Assembly: GCA_900317975.1 (NCBI GenBank)
Contig: ONIZ01000013.1
Location: 1-58,331 of the forward strand
Reading direction: 5' to 3'
From: an uncultured Bacillota bacterium
Lineage (GTDB): Bacteria > Bacillota_I > Bacilli_A > RF39 > UBA660
DNA length: 58,331 nucleotides
The notes beneath the pieces are model-generated. The model was given only the letters and a program-made list of their open reading frames with translations, ran no database searches and was not told the origin of the DNA. A program made the position numbers and the translations under genes. Below, one piece after another: positions 30,071-40,962 of the stretch. Numbering within the stretch: position 1 is the first letter of the stretch; each line of letters begins with the position of its first letter.

Positions 30071-31311
30071 AGTTTTAATTTAGCGCCTACGCTAGTTAAT
30101 TTTTCTATTATTTGTTCATATCCTCTAAGAATATGTTCTACATTGGTTACTGTAGTTTTTCCTGATGCTGCTAGTCCTGCTGCTACCATAGCAGCTCCTG
30201 CTCTTAAGTCTGTTGCAACTACTTGATGTCCTTTTAATTCAGTTGGTCCAATTATTGTAGCTGTTTGATTTTTAACAGTGATATCTGAACCCATCATATT
30301 TAAATAATTTATATGCATAAATCTATTTTCCCAGATTGTTTCTGTTAGTTTTGATTTTCCATTACATTGAGTTAATAATACTGTTAATGGTTGTTGTAAG
30401 TCTGTTGGAAATCCTGGATATACAGCTGTTTTTATATTAGTAGGTTTTAGATTTGTTCCTTTGCTAACTATTACATAATCTTGACCTACTTCTAGATCTA
30501 TTCCTATTTCTTCTAATTTAGATAATAGTGCTTCTAAATGTTCTGGAATTAAATTATCTATTTTTAAGTTCTTTCCACATAATGCTCCCATAATGATGTA
30601 AGTTCCTGCTTCAATTCTATCTGGTATTATTTCATGGAAACATTTATGTAGACTCTCTACTCCTTCAATTGTTATTCTAGAAGTTCCTGCTCCTGTAATT
30701 TTTGCTCCCATATTGTTTAAAAACGTAGCAACATTTACTATTTCTGGTTCTTTAGCAGCATTATCTATTATTGTTTTTCCTTTTGCTAATACAGCAGCTA
30801 ACATAATATTAATAGTTGCTCCTACTGAAGCTATATCTAAATAGATATTTGCACCTTTTAGTTCTTTTGCTTCTACAGTATATTTACTTTTATCTTTTGT
30901 AACTACTGCTCCTAATGCTTCAAATCCTTTTAAATGTAAGTCTATTGGTCTTGCTCCTATTGAGCATCCTCCTGGGAAAAACATTGATACTTTATGATAT
31001 TTTCCAAGTAGTGCACCCATAAAATAATAAGATGCTCTTAACTTTTTAGAATGTTCTTCTGCAATTTCAGTATTTACCATATTTTTTGGATTTATAACTA
31101 AACTTCCACTTGCTCGTGTAGTTTCAACGTTTAAGTCGTGTAAGATATCACATAGAGCATCTGTATCAGTTATTTCAGGAATATTACAAATAGTAACTTC
31201 TTCATCTGCTAAAATTGCAGCAGGAATAATTGCAACAGTTGCATTTTTTGCACCACTAACTCTAATGGTTCCTGATAATTCTTTTCCGCCTTCAATTTCA
31301 ATTATTTTCAT
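30046..31311 (-). CDS. murA: UDP-N-acetylglucosamine 1-carboxyvinyltransferase
   Basis: First committed step of peptidoglycan precursor synthesis. The 421-residue protein has the N-terminal GGKELSGTIRVSGAKNA with its conserved Lys-Asn pair, the active-site cysteine in FFPGGCSIGARPIDLH (the target of fosfomycin), and GFPTDLQQPLTVLL. The C-terminus ends within the 43-bp duplication but is intact. Firmicutes often have two copies; which one this is cannot be told. Confidence 0.95.
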   Translation of the reverse strand: MKIIEIEGGKELSGTIRVSGAKNATVAIIPAAILADEEVTICNIPEITDTDALCDILHDLNVETTRASGSLVINPKNMVNTEIAEEHSKKLRASYYFMGALLGKYHKVSMFFPGGCSIGARPIDLHLKGFEALGAVVTKDKSKYTVEAKELKGANIYLDIASVGATINIMLAAVLAKGKTIIDNAAKEPEIVNVATFLNNMGAKITGAGTSRITIEGVESLHKCFHEIIPDRIEAGTYIIMGALCGKNLKIDNLIPEHLEALLSKLEEIGIDLEVGQDYVIVSKGTNLKPTNIKTAVYPGFPTDLQQPLTVLLTQCNGKSKLTETIWENRFMHINYLNMMGSDITVKNQTATIIGPTELKGHQVVATDLRAGAAMVAAGLAASGKTTVTNVEHILRGYEQIIEKLTSVGAKLKLKEIKDED

Positions 31312-31344
31312 ATATATTCTCCTATCTGATAGTTCTACAATTTT

Positions 31345-31373
31345 ATAATAATTTGTTAGATAGTTTTTGTCAA
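31345..31373 (-). promoter_or_regulatory. murA promoter
   Basis: TTGACA (31373-31368), 17-bp spacer, TATTAT (31350-31345) on the minus strand, about 34 nt before the murA start. Confidence 0.7.
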
Positions 31374-31387
31374 TTATAGTAACATCT

Positions 31388-32212
31388 TTAATGTAAATTA
31401 GATGTTATAAATATCATTCTATCTCTTCCCTGTAAATCCTTTTTTATTACTATTTGTATATCTTTCAAATAGTTGTTAGCTAAAGATTCTATATCTTTTG
31501 CTTGGTCTGCTCCTATTTCAAAAGCTATTAGGAACTTTTCTTTAAGATTATTGCTAATATCTTTTAATATTTTCTTATAGCAATCTAGTCCATCTTGTCC
31601 AGCATATAAAGCCTCATGTGGTTCATTATTTTTTACTATATCTTCTATTTGTTCATCATCTTTTATATATGGTGGATTTGAAATAATAATGTCATACTTC
31701 TTTTCCACATTAGATAAGCAATCACTTTGAAATACATTCGCTCTTGAATTTAAATTTCCACAGTTTTTGTTAGTAACTTCTAGTGCTTTTTCAGATATAT
31801 CTACTAAATCCACAGTTTTTGTTGATAATTTTTTTTCTAAAGTTAGACCTATTACTCCACTACCACATCCTATATCTAAAATTTCCACAGGATTTGTGAA
31901 TAAAGATTTTGCTATAGAAATTGTATTTTCAACTAATTCTTCTGTTTCAAATCTAGGAATAAGCACATTTTCGTTTATATAAAAGTCTTGTCCATAAAAA
32001 TTAACATGACCTAATACATACTGAATTGGCTTATCATTTTTAATTGCTTCTATTTCTTTTGTGTATATTTTCATTTTATCAACAGGCACTTCATCATTTA
32101 AATGAACTAATAATTCCAATGGATTTAGATTTAGTAAGTCACCTAACAATATCTTAGCATGGTCTGAATGAATCTCTTTTTTAGCATATATTAGAGCTTG
32201 TTCAATTGTCAC
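31388..32212 (-). CDS. prmC: Peptide chain release factor N5-glutamine methyltransferase
   Basis: Methylates the GGQ glutamine of release factors. The 274-residue protein has an N-terminal helical domain, SAM-binding ILDIGCGSGVIGLTLEKK and the catalytic NPPY (IISNPPYIKDD). It starts at a GTG at 32212 with AAGGAG 6 nt upstream and overlaps the end of prfA, its substrate's gene, by 11 nt. This pairing is conserved in Firmicutes. Confidence 0.94.
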   Translation of the reverse strand: MTIEQALIYAKKEIHSDHAKILLGDLLNLNPLELLVHLNDEVPVDKMKIYTKEIEAIKNDKPIQYVLGHVNFYGQDFYINENVLIPRFETEELVENTISIAKSLFTNPVEILDIGCGSGVIGLTLEKKLSTKTVDLVDISEKALEVTNKNCGNLNSRANVFQSDCLSNVEKKYDIIISNPPYIKDDEQIEDIVKNNEPHEALYAGQDGLDCYKKILKDISNNLKEKFLIAFEIGADQAKDIESLANNYLKDIQIVIKKDLQGRDRMIFITSNLH

Positions 32213-33272
32213 TTTCTTCTCCTTGAAGTTTCTTTAATTGTTCAGCTTCTCTTAGGGCAGTAAATAATTCATTTAAATCTCCATCCATAATTCTATCTAG
32301 ATTTTTACTAGTAAATCCTATTCTATGATCAGTAACCCTGTTTTGTGGATAGTTATATGTTCTTATTTTTTCTGCTCTATCTCCAGTTCCTATTTTATTT
32401 CTTCTTTCTTCTCCTGATGCTTCTTCTTGTTCTTGTAATTTCATTTCATATAATCTGGATTTTAATACTTTCATAGCTTGTTCTTTATTTTGAATTTGAC
32501 TTCTTTCATTTTGACAAGTTACTACCGTATTGGTTGGTAGATGGGTAATTCTTACTGCTGAGTCTGTTGTATTTACTCCTTGTCCACCTTTTCCACTAGA
32601 TCTATAGATATCTATTCTTAAGTCTCCTGGATTAATTTCTATATCTATTTCATCATCTACTTCAGGCATAGCAAGAACTGTTGCTGTAGAAGTTTGTAAT
32701 CTACCATTTGCTTCAGTTACTGGAACCCTTTGTACTCTATGTGATCCACTTTCATATTTAAAGAATGAATAAGCATCTTTTCCTGATATTATAAATTCTA
32801 TTTGACTATATCCTCCTGCTGTTCCTTCAATAGAGTTATATACATCATACTTAAATCCTTGTTTTTCAGCATATCTTGTATACATTCTAAACAAATCTCC
32901 TGCAAAGATATTTGCTTCATCTCCACCGGCTGCACCTCTAATTTCCATAACAACATTTTTATTATCATTAGGATCTTTTGGGATTAATAATATTTCTAAT
33001 TCTCCTTCTAATTTTTCTTTTTCTGATGTTAGATTATTAAATTCCTCTTTAGCCATTTCGCCTAATTCAGGATCATTCATCATTTCTTTAGCTTCTTCAA
33101 TATCATTTAATACTTTTTTATATTTTTTGTAGCAAGCAATTAATTCTTCTAAATTAGCTAATTCTTTGGAATATTCCTTTGTTTTAGTAACATCACTTAA
33201 TACTTCTTGCTTAGTAAGCTCTGTTTCCAAAAAATTATATCTATCAAGTATTTTATCTAATCTTTCTATCAT
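32202..33272 (-). CDS. prfA: Peptide chain release factor 1
   Basis: Recognises UAA and UAG and releases the finished chain. The 356-residue protein has the catalytic GGQ (SSGKGGQGVNTTDSAVRITH) and the RF1-type domain 2 (NGRLQTSTATVLAMPEVDDE). No frameshift is present, unlike prfB genes. It is the gene before prmC. Confidence 0.95.
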   Translation of the reverse strand: MIERLDKILDRYNFLETELTKQEVLSDVTKTKEYSKELANLEELIACYKKYKKVLNDIEEAKEMMNDPELGEMAKEEFNNLTSEKEKLEGELEILLIPKDPNDNKNVVMEIRGAAGGDEANIFAGDLFRMYTRYAEKQGFKYDVYNSIEGTAGGYSQIEFIISGKDAYSFFKYESGSHRVQRVPVTEANGRLQTSTATVLAMPEVDDEIDIEINPGDLRIDIYRSSGKGGQGVNTTDSAVRITHLPTNTVVTCQNERSQIQNKEQAMKVLKSRLYEMKLQEQEEASGEERRNKIGTGDRAEKIRTYNYPQNRVTDHRIGFTSKNLDRIMDGDLNELFTALREAEQLKKLQGEESDN

Positions 33273-33326
33273 ATAATATTATCCTTTCAATCAGTTTGTA
33301 TTATAACATAATAATTTGAAGAAAAA

Positions 33327-33347
33327 AACTAGATTAATTATCTAGTT
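33327..33347 (-). terminator. Terminator overlapping the rpoE stop codon
   Basis: AACTAGAT/ATCTAGTT perfect 8-bp stem, loop TAATT, followed by T7 on the minus strand; the rpoE stop falls in the hairpin loop. Confidence 0.85.
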
Positions 33348-33783
33348 CTAATTCATCTTCGTCAATAATTACAAGATCTTTTAAATCTTCGTCTGTTGAA
33401 TCATCTGAGAATGTATCATCATCTGTATCATCATAATTATCTTCTTCTGACATTTCCATATCACTTTGAGATACATTGTCTTCTTCTTCAAGTTCTTCAT
33501 CATCTTCTTCATCTTCATCAATATCTGATGATGATTTATGATTAACTCTTAAATCTAGTTTTCCATTATCTAATAAAATGAAATCTTTGTCAGTTGAAAT
33601 TTGAGTATAATATTCTGCTATTTTATTTTCAAATGTAGATTCTGGTAATTCTAGTAATTTGATTATTTTCTTAAATAAATTAGCAATTGTTTGAGGTTTT
33701 TTTGCATCTTGAATAATCAATTTAGTTATTTCTTTATTTGTTAATTGTTCTAATTCTTCTTTTTTCATTTTCTTTAGGCTCAT
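33334..33783 (-). CDS. rpoE: RNA polymerase delta subunit
   Basis: A 149-residue Gram-positive-specific subunit: an N-terminal HARE-HTH domain (LEQLTNKEITKLIIQDAKKP, then ENKIAEYYTQISTDKDFI) and an unusually pure Asp/Glu tail from about residue 90. Delta speeds up RNA polymerase recycling and reduces non-specific binding. An AGGAGGG site lies upstream of the ATG at 33783. Confidence 0.92.
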   Translation of the reverse strand: MSLKKMKKEELEQLTNKEITKLIIQDAKKPQTIANLFKKIIKLLELPESTFENKIAEYYTQISTDKDFILLDNGKLDLRVNHKSSSDIDEDEEDDEELEEEDNVSQSDMEMSEEDNYDDTDDDTFSDDSTDEDLKDLVIIDEDELELDN

Positions 33784-33867
33784 GTTTAGGCCCTCCTTGC
33801 AAAATTTGCTTAATTAAATTTACCATTAAACTTATAACACATATCTTTTATACGCGCAATAGTTTTT

Positions 33868-34539
33868 TTAGTTTTTATGCATATAGTTTTTATATTGGTT
33901 ATTTTTCTTTTCTTTTTGGAATGATAAATCCATTTGAGTATAAAAATTATCTTCTATTTGTTCAGGTATTTCTGCTATAGGTAATCCTCTTCTATTAAGT
34001 ATTATCATATTAACTAAATCTCTTTGAACAATTTTAGAAGGACTAACTATATCTAAATTATCTTTATTAACTCTATCATCTAGTAATATATCAAAACTAT
34101 CATAAACAGTTTTTAATCCTTTTATTCCATTTTTATCATATTCTCTTTTATATACTTCTTCTGCTCTTATAGCTAGTTGTCTGTATTCCTTTATTGGAGT
34201 ATAGAAATCTTTCATTTTGTCGTATCTTGTATTTAGGTTTTGTATTAAAGAACCTAAACTTAATCTTATGTTTTCATCTTCATAAATAATACTATCATCA
34301 TTAAATATTGAATCTACAATGTCTAAAGTAAAATCTTCTCTTTTAGATGTATCTGAATCATCATTATAAACTCCTGATACTAGTATTAATTGTATTAATG
34401 TTGCTTTTAGGTATCTTTCTATTTCTTCCTTTATAAATTCATCTCTAAAAATCTTATTATATTTTTTCTTTTCTCCGATTATATTTGCTATATGTTTTTT
34501 AATATTATTAGGAAATATAGATTCTTCAATTTTTTCCAT
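33868..34539 (-). CDS. Conserved hypothetical protein
   Basis: A 223-residue soluble, helix-rich protein, not recognised. It is mostly charged (ANIIGEKKKYNKIFRDEFIK; EYRQLAIRAEEVYKREYDKN), has no membrane segment or signal, and ends in a Lys/Asn-rich tail. It lies between rpoE and argS on the same strand with gaps of 84 and 90 bp. Confidence 0.6.
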   Translation of the reverse strand: MEKIEESIFPNNIKKHIANIIGEKKKYNKIFRDEFIKEEIERYLKATLIQLILVSGVYNDDSDTSKREDFTLDIVDSIFNDDSIIYEDENIRLSLGSLIQNLNTRYDKMKDFYTPIKEYRQLAIRAEEVYKREYDKNGIKGLKTVYDSFDILLDDRVNKDNLDIVSPSKIVQRDLVNMIILNRRGLPIAEIPEQIEDNFYTQMDLSFQKEKKNNQYKNYMHKN

Positions 34540-34612
34540 TATTGTGATTTCTCCTTAGTGACTAGAATATTATACACTTATTTATAAAAAATACAATACT
34601 TATAATATAAAA

Positions 34613-34631
34613 AGATTGCCTAATGCAATCT
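34613..34631 (-). terminator. Terminator after argS
   Basis: AGATTGC/GCAATCT stem with CTAAT loop and a T-rich minus-strand tail, touching the argS stop codon. Confidence 0.8.
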
Positions 34632-36372
34632 ACATTTTTTCAGGTACTTTAATTGCTAAAATATCTAGTAATATACTACATATATCATAAGTTAATTTAG
34701 TTAAAGTTAACCAGTTTGTTCTTCTTTCAATGTTTTCTTCTGTTAATACTTTGTTTTTAGCATAAAAAGTATTATATAAAGAACAAATATTATATAAATA
34801 ATCAGCTATTTCATTTAATGATCTTGTTTTTAATGCTTTATTTATTATATTTGGTAAATCTAATATTAATTGAACTAAATCTTTGTAGTCATCTTCAATC
34901 TTAGTTATTTTAGATTTATCCATATCAGCTGCATTATTTAGTAATGATTTCATTCTGATTGTTGTATATAGAATATATGGGCCGGTTTTTCCTTCTATAT
35001 CAGTAAATTTTTCTACTTCAAAGATATAATCAGTTTCTCTATATGGTACTAAATCAGCATATTTTAAAGCTGCTATTGCGACTGTTTTAGCTATTTCAGG
35101 TGCTTCTTCTTCGGTTACTTTATCATTATTAATTCTAGTTATAGTAGAGTTATAAACTAAGTTAATTAATCCTTTTAGAGTCATTACTCCACCATCTCTA
35201 GTTTTGAATGGCTTTCCATCTTTTCCATTCATTGTACCAAAGCCTATATGTTCCATTTGTTCTTTATCAAATAAACCTAATTTTTCTGTTGCTCTAAAAA
35301 CTTGTTCAAAGTGAAGTCCTTGGCGAGAATCTACTACATACCATATTTCATCTGGATTAATTTCTTCTTTTCTTTGTAATAATGTTAATAAATCAGTTGT
35401 TTCATAAGATATTGTTCCATTTGATTTTATATATAGTAGTGGAGGTATTTCAATCTTGTCATTTTCTTCTTTTACTTCTATTACTTTAGCGCCTTCACTT
35501 TCAACTAAAATATTCTTTTCTGCAATTATTTCATCTAATTTATCTTGATATTCTATAGCGTCACTTTCACCATTCCAAAGTTCAAAATCTACATTGATAT
35601 CATTATAAACTTCTCTTATATCTGCTTTTGATATTTCAACTATTTTTTTCCATAAGTCATAATACCCTCTTTCATGGTGTTGTATTTTATTAGTTATATC
35701 TCTTCCATCTTCTAAATAAGCATCATCTTCTTTTGCTCTTTGTGAAGCATATGGATATATTTCTTCTAAATCTTCATTAGATATAGGTAATTCTACTTCT
35801 GAGTAATCGCCTTCATAGTTTTCATCAAAATAAGGTAGATCTGGATATCTTTCTTTTAATTCTTTTACTACAAAACCTAATGGTCTTCCATAATCTCCTA
35901 AGTGAGCATCTCCTATTACTTCATATCCAACTGATTTAGCTAATCTCTTTAGAGCTTCACCAATATTTGCACTTCTTAAATGTCCTACATGTAATGCTTT
36001 AGCAACATTTGCTCCACCATAATCAATAATAATCTTTTTAGACTCTTGTTTTTCTATTAGATCTTTAGGATTATTAACTGCTTTATTAATATTATCTATT
36101 AAGAATTCTTCACTTAATTTTAGATTAATAAAACCAGGACCTGCAATATTAATATCAGTAAAAATACTATTCTTTTCTAATTCTTTCACAACATTTTCAG
36201 CTATTTCTCTAGGATTAGTATGATAAGTTGATGCTAGTGACATACAATCATTTATTTGATAATCACCTAAGTCTTTTCTAGCTGATGGCTTTAGTTCAAT
36301 ACTATCTACTTTATAACCTGCTTTTTCAAAAGTATTTATTAATTCTTTATTTATCTCAGTAATTATATTCAT
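34630..36372 (-). CDS. argS: Arginyl-tRNA synthetase
   Basis: The 580-residue class I enzyme has an N-terminal Add-1 domain for tRNA recognition, the HIGH-type motif ALHVGHLRSANIG, HEQVFRATEKLG-like catalytic segments (LHFEQVFRATEKLG) and KTRDGGVMTLKGLI in place of a canonical KMSK, normal for many ArgRS. The C-terminal anticodon-binding domain is complete. It overlaps the DUF1934 gene by ATGA. Confidence 0.95.
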   Translation of the reverse strand: MNIITEINKELINTFEKAGYKVDSIELKPSARKDLGDYQINDCMSLASTYHTNPREIAENVVKELEKNSIFTDINIAGPGFINLKLSEEFLIDNINKAVNNPKDLIEKQESKKIIIDYGGANVAKALHVGHLRSANIGEALKRLAKSVGYEVIGDAHLGDYGRPLGFVVKELKERYPDLPYFDENYEGDYSEVELPISNEDLEEIYPYASQRAKEDDAYLEDGRDITNKIQHHERGYYDLWKKIVEISKADIREVYNDINVDFELWNGESDAIEYQDKLDEIIAEKNILVESEGAKVIEVKEENDKIEIPPLLYIKSNGTISYETTDLLTLLQRKEEINPDEIWYVVDSRQGLHFEQVFRATEKLGLFDKEQMEHIGFGTMNGKDGKPFKTRDGGVMTLKGLINLVYNSTITRINNDKVTEEEAPEIAKTVAIAALKYADLVPYRETDYIFEVEKFTDIEGKTGPYILYTTIRMKSLLNNAADMDKSKITKIEDDYKDLVQLILDLPNIINKALKTRSLNEIADYLYNICSLYNTFYAKNKVLTEENIERRTNWLTLTKLTYDICSILLDILAIKVPEKM

Positions 36373-36707
36373 ATTAACTCCTTTATTTCATATTCTATTA
36401 TTTCTTCTTCTAATTTATATTTAATATTTATATCATTCTTATTTTTATCTATACTTAATACCTGTAAGATGGGATTAAACTCTTTATTTAATTCTTTAAT
36501 TAATATGTTTGCTTTTTCCTCATTAAAATCATAATTTAGAATTAAATCTTTTGTTTCTCTATGAAGAATGTTCTTATTATAATTATATTTTACTATAGAA
36601 TTCTCTTCATTATAAGTAATTATTCCATCTAAAAAAATAGCCCGAACTTTATCCGACTTAATATTATCATTATTCTTAATTTTATAAATAATATTAATCT
36701 TTGACAT
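36369..36707 (-). CDS. DUF1934 (YwiB-like) protein
   Basis: A 112-residue small beta-barrel-type protein. It lies directly upstream of argS with an ATGA overlap, as ywiB does in Bacillus. The sequence is AT-biased (Lys/Asn/Ile-rich), so motif evidence is limited; the assignment rests mostly on position, length and the ETKDLILNYDFNEEKANILI pattern. No function is established. Confidence 0.7.
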   Translation of the reverse strand: MSKINIIYKIKNNDNIKSDKVRAIFLDGIITYNEENSIVKYNYNKNILHRETKDLILNYDFNEEKANILIKELNKEFNPILQVLSIDKNKNDINIKYKLEEEIIEYEIKELI

Positions 36708-36804
36708 ACTTTCCCTCTTTTTGACGAATATATTATAACATATTTTATTATAATTTTCTTAATATTAGCCATAATTTTTGATATACTTATAATGAGGTGA
36801 TGAT

Positions 36805-37622
36805 ATGCCATATCAAATTATTATTGCTATTGTTATTGTAGTATGTATTTTATTAATATTAATATTGTTAGGTAAAAATAAATTTAATTTTTCTATTATA
36901 AAAATTGAAGAGGCTGAATCTAATATAGAAATATATTTAGAAAAGAAAAGAAATTTATTAGAAAGAGCTATTCCTGTATTAAAGAAGGAATTAAAACAAG
37001 ATGATTTCTTAAAAAGTTTAGATAAATTAGATAAAGATGTCTTAAATCATTTTCAAATTAACACTTTATTACATAATGCTTATTTAGAATTATTAGGCAT
37101 AATCGATGAAAATGAAAAGTTACTTAAAAGTAAAACTATTACTAAAATAGTTAGAGATTTAGACTCTAATGAACAAAATAGGATTGGTAGTATTAAATAT
37201 TATAATGATAATGTTACTAATTTTAATAAATTAGTTAACTCTTTTCCTACTAATATTATTGCTTTCTTTAGTAAATATAAGAATAAAGATTATTATAATG
37301 ACGAAGATAAAGAAATGGGTGAGATATTAGAAGAAAAAGATGAAAAAGTAATAGTCAATCAAGAAAAGTTTGGTGAAGATGTTCAAAAATATGAATCAAT
37401 TAAAGATGTTGATGAAGAAAATGAAGAAATTGATGAATTAGTTATAGATAATAAAGAAGCAGAAAATGATGATGAGGAGTTTGATGAAGAATATCAAGAA
37501 ACTTTAGAACGTCTTGATGAAGATAATGATGAAGATGAAACAGATGGAATTGATAATACAACAGATGAAATTGTTATTGATAATCAAGATATTGATGAAT
37601 ATGATGAGGAGAAGGACAAATA

Positions 37623-37623
<1 letters not shown>
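36805..37623 (+). CDS. LemA-family protein with long acidic tail
   Basis: A 272-residue protein with one N-terminal membrane helix (residues 4-24), a helical LemA domain (NRIGSIKYYNDNVTNFNKLV, SFPTNIIAFFSKYKNKDYY), and a C-terminal tail of about 95 residues rich in Asp and Glu. LemA proteins are membrane-anchored with unclear function. The acidic tail is not usual for the family. Its stop overlaps the pta start (TAATG). Confidence 0.82.
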
Positions 37624-38551
<928 letters not shown>

Positions 38552-38561
38552 TTTTAAAAAT

Positions 38562-38590
38562 AAAATATCCACAAATAATGTGGATATTTT
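38562..38590. terminator. Bidirectional terminator between pta and the LURP-one gene
   Basis: AAAATATCCACA/TGTGGATATTTT, 12-bp perfect stem with AATAA loop and T-runs on both strands; it serves the convergent genes on either side. Confidence 0.88.
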
Positions 38591-38591
38591 T

Positions 38592-39077
38592 TTATGTTGA
38601 AGAAGCTGCTTGAGCTCTATCTATGTCATTAGTTATAGCAACAATTATTGTTAGTATTAATATATAATCTTTCTCATCAAATATATCAATAATATATTGG
38701 TCTCCTATTGTTAGATACTTTCTCGTTATTTCACCAACTTTTTCATCTTTATTGTTATATACAATAAAGCTATGAGCTAAAAAGTTACCTTCTACTCTAT
38801 AATTGTTTGATATTTCATAATCATTTTTAAATAATTTAAATTTTTTCTTTATACTAAATTCTTTTTGTCCATTGATATATATATTATAATTTGGCATTAA
38901 ATGAAATAATTCTTGTTCTATATATGCAAGTTCTTTGCCATTTGGATCTTTTACCCATGTTTTTGAACCTATCGATATAGCTTTACTAGAAATCTCTAGA
39001 ATATTCTTGTCTTGTTCATCTTTAATAAAATATCGATTGTGAAATGAGAATATTTTTTCTTTTATATATAATTTCAT
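38592..39077 (-). CDS. LURP-one-related (YxjI-like) protein
   Basis: A 161-residue protein with the tubby-like beta-barrel pattern of the LURP-one family (MKLYIKEKIFSFHNRYFIKD, SSKAISIGSKTWVKDPNGKE, IGDQYIIDIFDEKDYILILT). Its function in bacteria is unknown. I use the ATG at 39077, which overlaps the ung stop as ATGA and has GGAGAG upstream; an in-frame TTG further up is less likely. Confidence 0.8.
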   Translation of the reverse strand: MKLYIKEKIFSFHNRYFIKDEQDKNILEISSKAISIGSKTWVKDPNGKELAYIEQELFHLMPNYNIYINGQKEFSIKKKFKLFKNDYEISNNYRVEGNFLAHSFIVYNNKDEKVGEITRKYLTIGDQYIIDIFDEKDYILILTIIVAITNDIDRAQAASST

Positions 39078-39736
39078 TCTACTCTCCAATCTATCTCTTC
39101 TATTCCATTTTTCTTTAGAAACTCATTTGTTTTTGAGAATGGTTTACTTCCAAAGAATCCATTTCTTGCTGAAAATGGTGATGGATGAGCTGATTCTATT
39201 ATTAAATGCTTTTTGTTTGTTATTAGCTCTTTCTTCTTGCGAGCATATGCTCCCCATAGTATAAATACTATCGGGGTTTCTTTTTCATTTAATATTTTTA
39301 TAACATTATCTGTGAATATTTCCCATCCTTTATTAGCATGTGAAGTTGGTTTATGTTCTTCTACTGTTAGCACTGCATTTAATAGTAGTACACCTTCTTT
39401 TGCCCATGGTTTAAGTGAATTAGATTTAGGAAATTGTATTCCTAAGTCATTTTCTAGTTCCTTAAAAATGTTTTGGAGTGAAGGAGGTTTTAATACTTCA
39501 TTTGATACTGAGAAGGATAGTCCTTCTGCTTGATTAGGTCCGTGATATGGATCTTGACCTAGTATGACTACTTTTACTTTATCAAAATCTGTATATCTAA
39601 AAGCATTAAATACTTCATTTTGAGGTGGATATATCGTTTTGTTTTTGTATTCCTCTTTTATAAAATCTAATAGTTCTCCAAAATACTCTTTTTTAAATTC
39701 ATTAGATAATACTTTATCCCAACTGTTTCCTATCAT
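39074..39736 (-). CDS. ung: Uracil-DNA glycosylase
   Basis: Removes uracil from DNA to start base-excision repair. The 220-residue protein has the catalytic GQDPYHGPNQAEGLSFSV, the LLLNAVLTV segment and the Leu/His loop SAHPSPFSARNGFFGSKPFS. I chose the ATG at 39736 because AGGTG precedes it; an in-frame ATG at 39763 lies within rlmH and has no site. Confidence 0.95.
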   Translation of the reverse strand: MIGNSWDKVLSNEFKKEYFGELLDFIKEEYKNKTIYPPQNEVFNAFRYTDFDKVKVVILGQDPYHGPNQAEGLSFSVSNEVLKPPSLQNIFKELENDLGIQFPKSNSLKPWAKEGVLLLNAVLTVEEHKPTSHANKGWEIFTDNVIKILNEKETPIVFILWGAYARKKKELITNKKHLIIESAHPSPFSARNGFFGSKPFSKTNEFLKKNGIEEIDWRVE

Positions 39737-39743
39737 ATTACAC

Positions 39744-40199
39744 CTACTTATGATATGACTCATTATTTAATATTTTAAATGATCTATATATTTGTTCTAA
39801 TAATATAACTCTAAATAGTTGATGTGGAAATGTCATTTTAGAAAAAGATAATTTATAATTGCTTCTTTCTTTTACGGTACTAGATATTCCATAACTACCA
39901 CCTATTACAAATACTATATTTGGATTAATTGTTTGAATAGATTCTATTTTTTCAGCAAATTCTTCTGAAGATAGTTCTTTTCCTTCTATTTCTAGAGTTA
40001 TTACATAATCTTTAGAATCTATATGTTTTAATACTTCTATTCCTTCCAAATTAATTGATTTATCTATATCATCATATGATATATCTTTTACTTCAATTAT
40101 TTCTAATTTAGTATATTTAGATAGTCTTTTTTTATATTCTTCTATTGCATTTCTAAAATAATCTTCTTTTATACTTCCTACACATATTATTTTTATCAT
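39744..40199 (-). CDS. rlmH: 23S rRNA pseudouridine1915 N3-methyltransferase
   Basis: A 151-residue SPOUT methyltransferase. FVIGGSYGISSTVKERSNYK, LSFSKMTFPHQLFRVILLEQ and the end FKILNNESYHK are the family signatures, including the knotted SAM site. It lies 1 bp from the yycJ-like gene, the same order as in Bacillus. Confidence 0.95.
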   Translation of the reverse strand: MIKIICVGSIKEDYFRNAIEEYKKRLSKYTKLEIIEVKDISYDDIDKSINLEGIEVLKHIDSKDYVITLEIEGKELSSEEFAEKIESIQTINPNIVFVIGGSYGISSTVKERSNYKLSFSKMTFPHQLFRVILLEQIYRSFKILNNESYHK

Positions 40200-40200
40200 A

Positions 40201-40962
40201 TTAAACCTCTATTAATTCTGTTCCTGTATCTTGATTAGCTATTATTACATTAATATCATCGTCTATTTGTTCTTTTACGGTATTATACGCTAATTCTTTA
40301 GTATTATTTGTTTCACTTAGATGAGCTAAAACTATATTTTTGGTATTAGAACCTACAATTTTTTTAAGATATTTAGCTGTTGTGTAATTAGATAAGTGTC
40401 CATAATCAGAGATTACTCTTTCCTTTAAAAATCTAGGATATGGGCCATTCATTAACATTTCTTCATCATGATTAGATTCTATTATATACATATCTTTATT
40501 TATCATTGTATCCAAGAACTTTCTATTAATATATCCAGTATCTGTTACATATGTAATAGTTTTTCCTTCGCAAGTTATATTATAACCTACTGAGCATGGA
40601 GCATCATGAGATGTGTGTATTAAATTAATATGTATTCCATTAATATCAGTATCATCATCTATATATATACAATCTTCTTCTGTTAATATAGGTATAAATT
40701 CTTTAAGAGATTTGAACATTTTCTGTGGAATAAATAATTTTAAATTACTTTTTTTAATAAATGTTTCTACTCCCTTGATATGATCTTTGTGATTATGAGT
40801 TATTAATAATCCTGCAAAATCACTTATATCTAAATTTAGTTTAGTTATTTCTTCTATTAGTTTTTTATATGATATTCCTAAGTCTATTATTAGCTTTATA
40901 GTGTCAGAAAGGATAATTGTACAATTACCCTTTGATCCACTTTCTATAACTTTTATTTTCAT
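40201..40962 (-). CDS. Metallo-beta-lactamase-fold exonuclease-like protein (YycJ/WalJ)
   Basis: A 253-residue protein of the MBL superfamily. It starts MKIKVIESGSKGNCTIILSD and has the metal motif THNHKDHIKG, plus SHDAPCSVGY and LAHLSETNN. YycJ is a nuclease linked to the WalKR region in Bacilli and staphylococci; no walKR is in this window. It overlaps the M23 peptidase gene by ATGA. Confidence 0.88.
   Translation of the reverse strand: MKIKVIESGSKGNCTIILSDTIKLIIDLGISYKKLIEEITKLNLDISDFAGLLITHNHKDHIKGVETFIKKSNLKLFIPQKMFKSLKEFIPILTEEDCIYIDDDTDINGIHINLIHTSHDAPCSVGYNITCEGKTITYVTDTGYINRKFLDTMINKDMYIIESNHDEEMLMNGPYPRFLKERVISDYGHLSNYTTAKYLKKIVGSNTKNIVLAHLSETNNTKELAYNTVKEQIDDDINVIIANQDTGTELIEV

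Noticed and set aside
33868..33980. Plus-strand frame over the 223-residue gene and rpoE gap
   Set aside because: No ribosome site and hydrophobic antisense-type composition.
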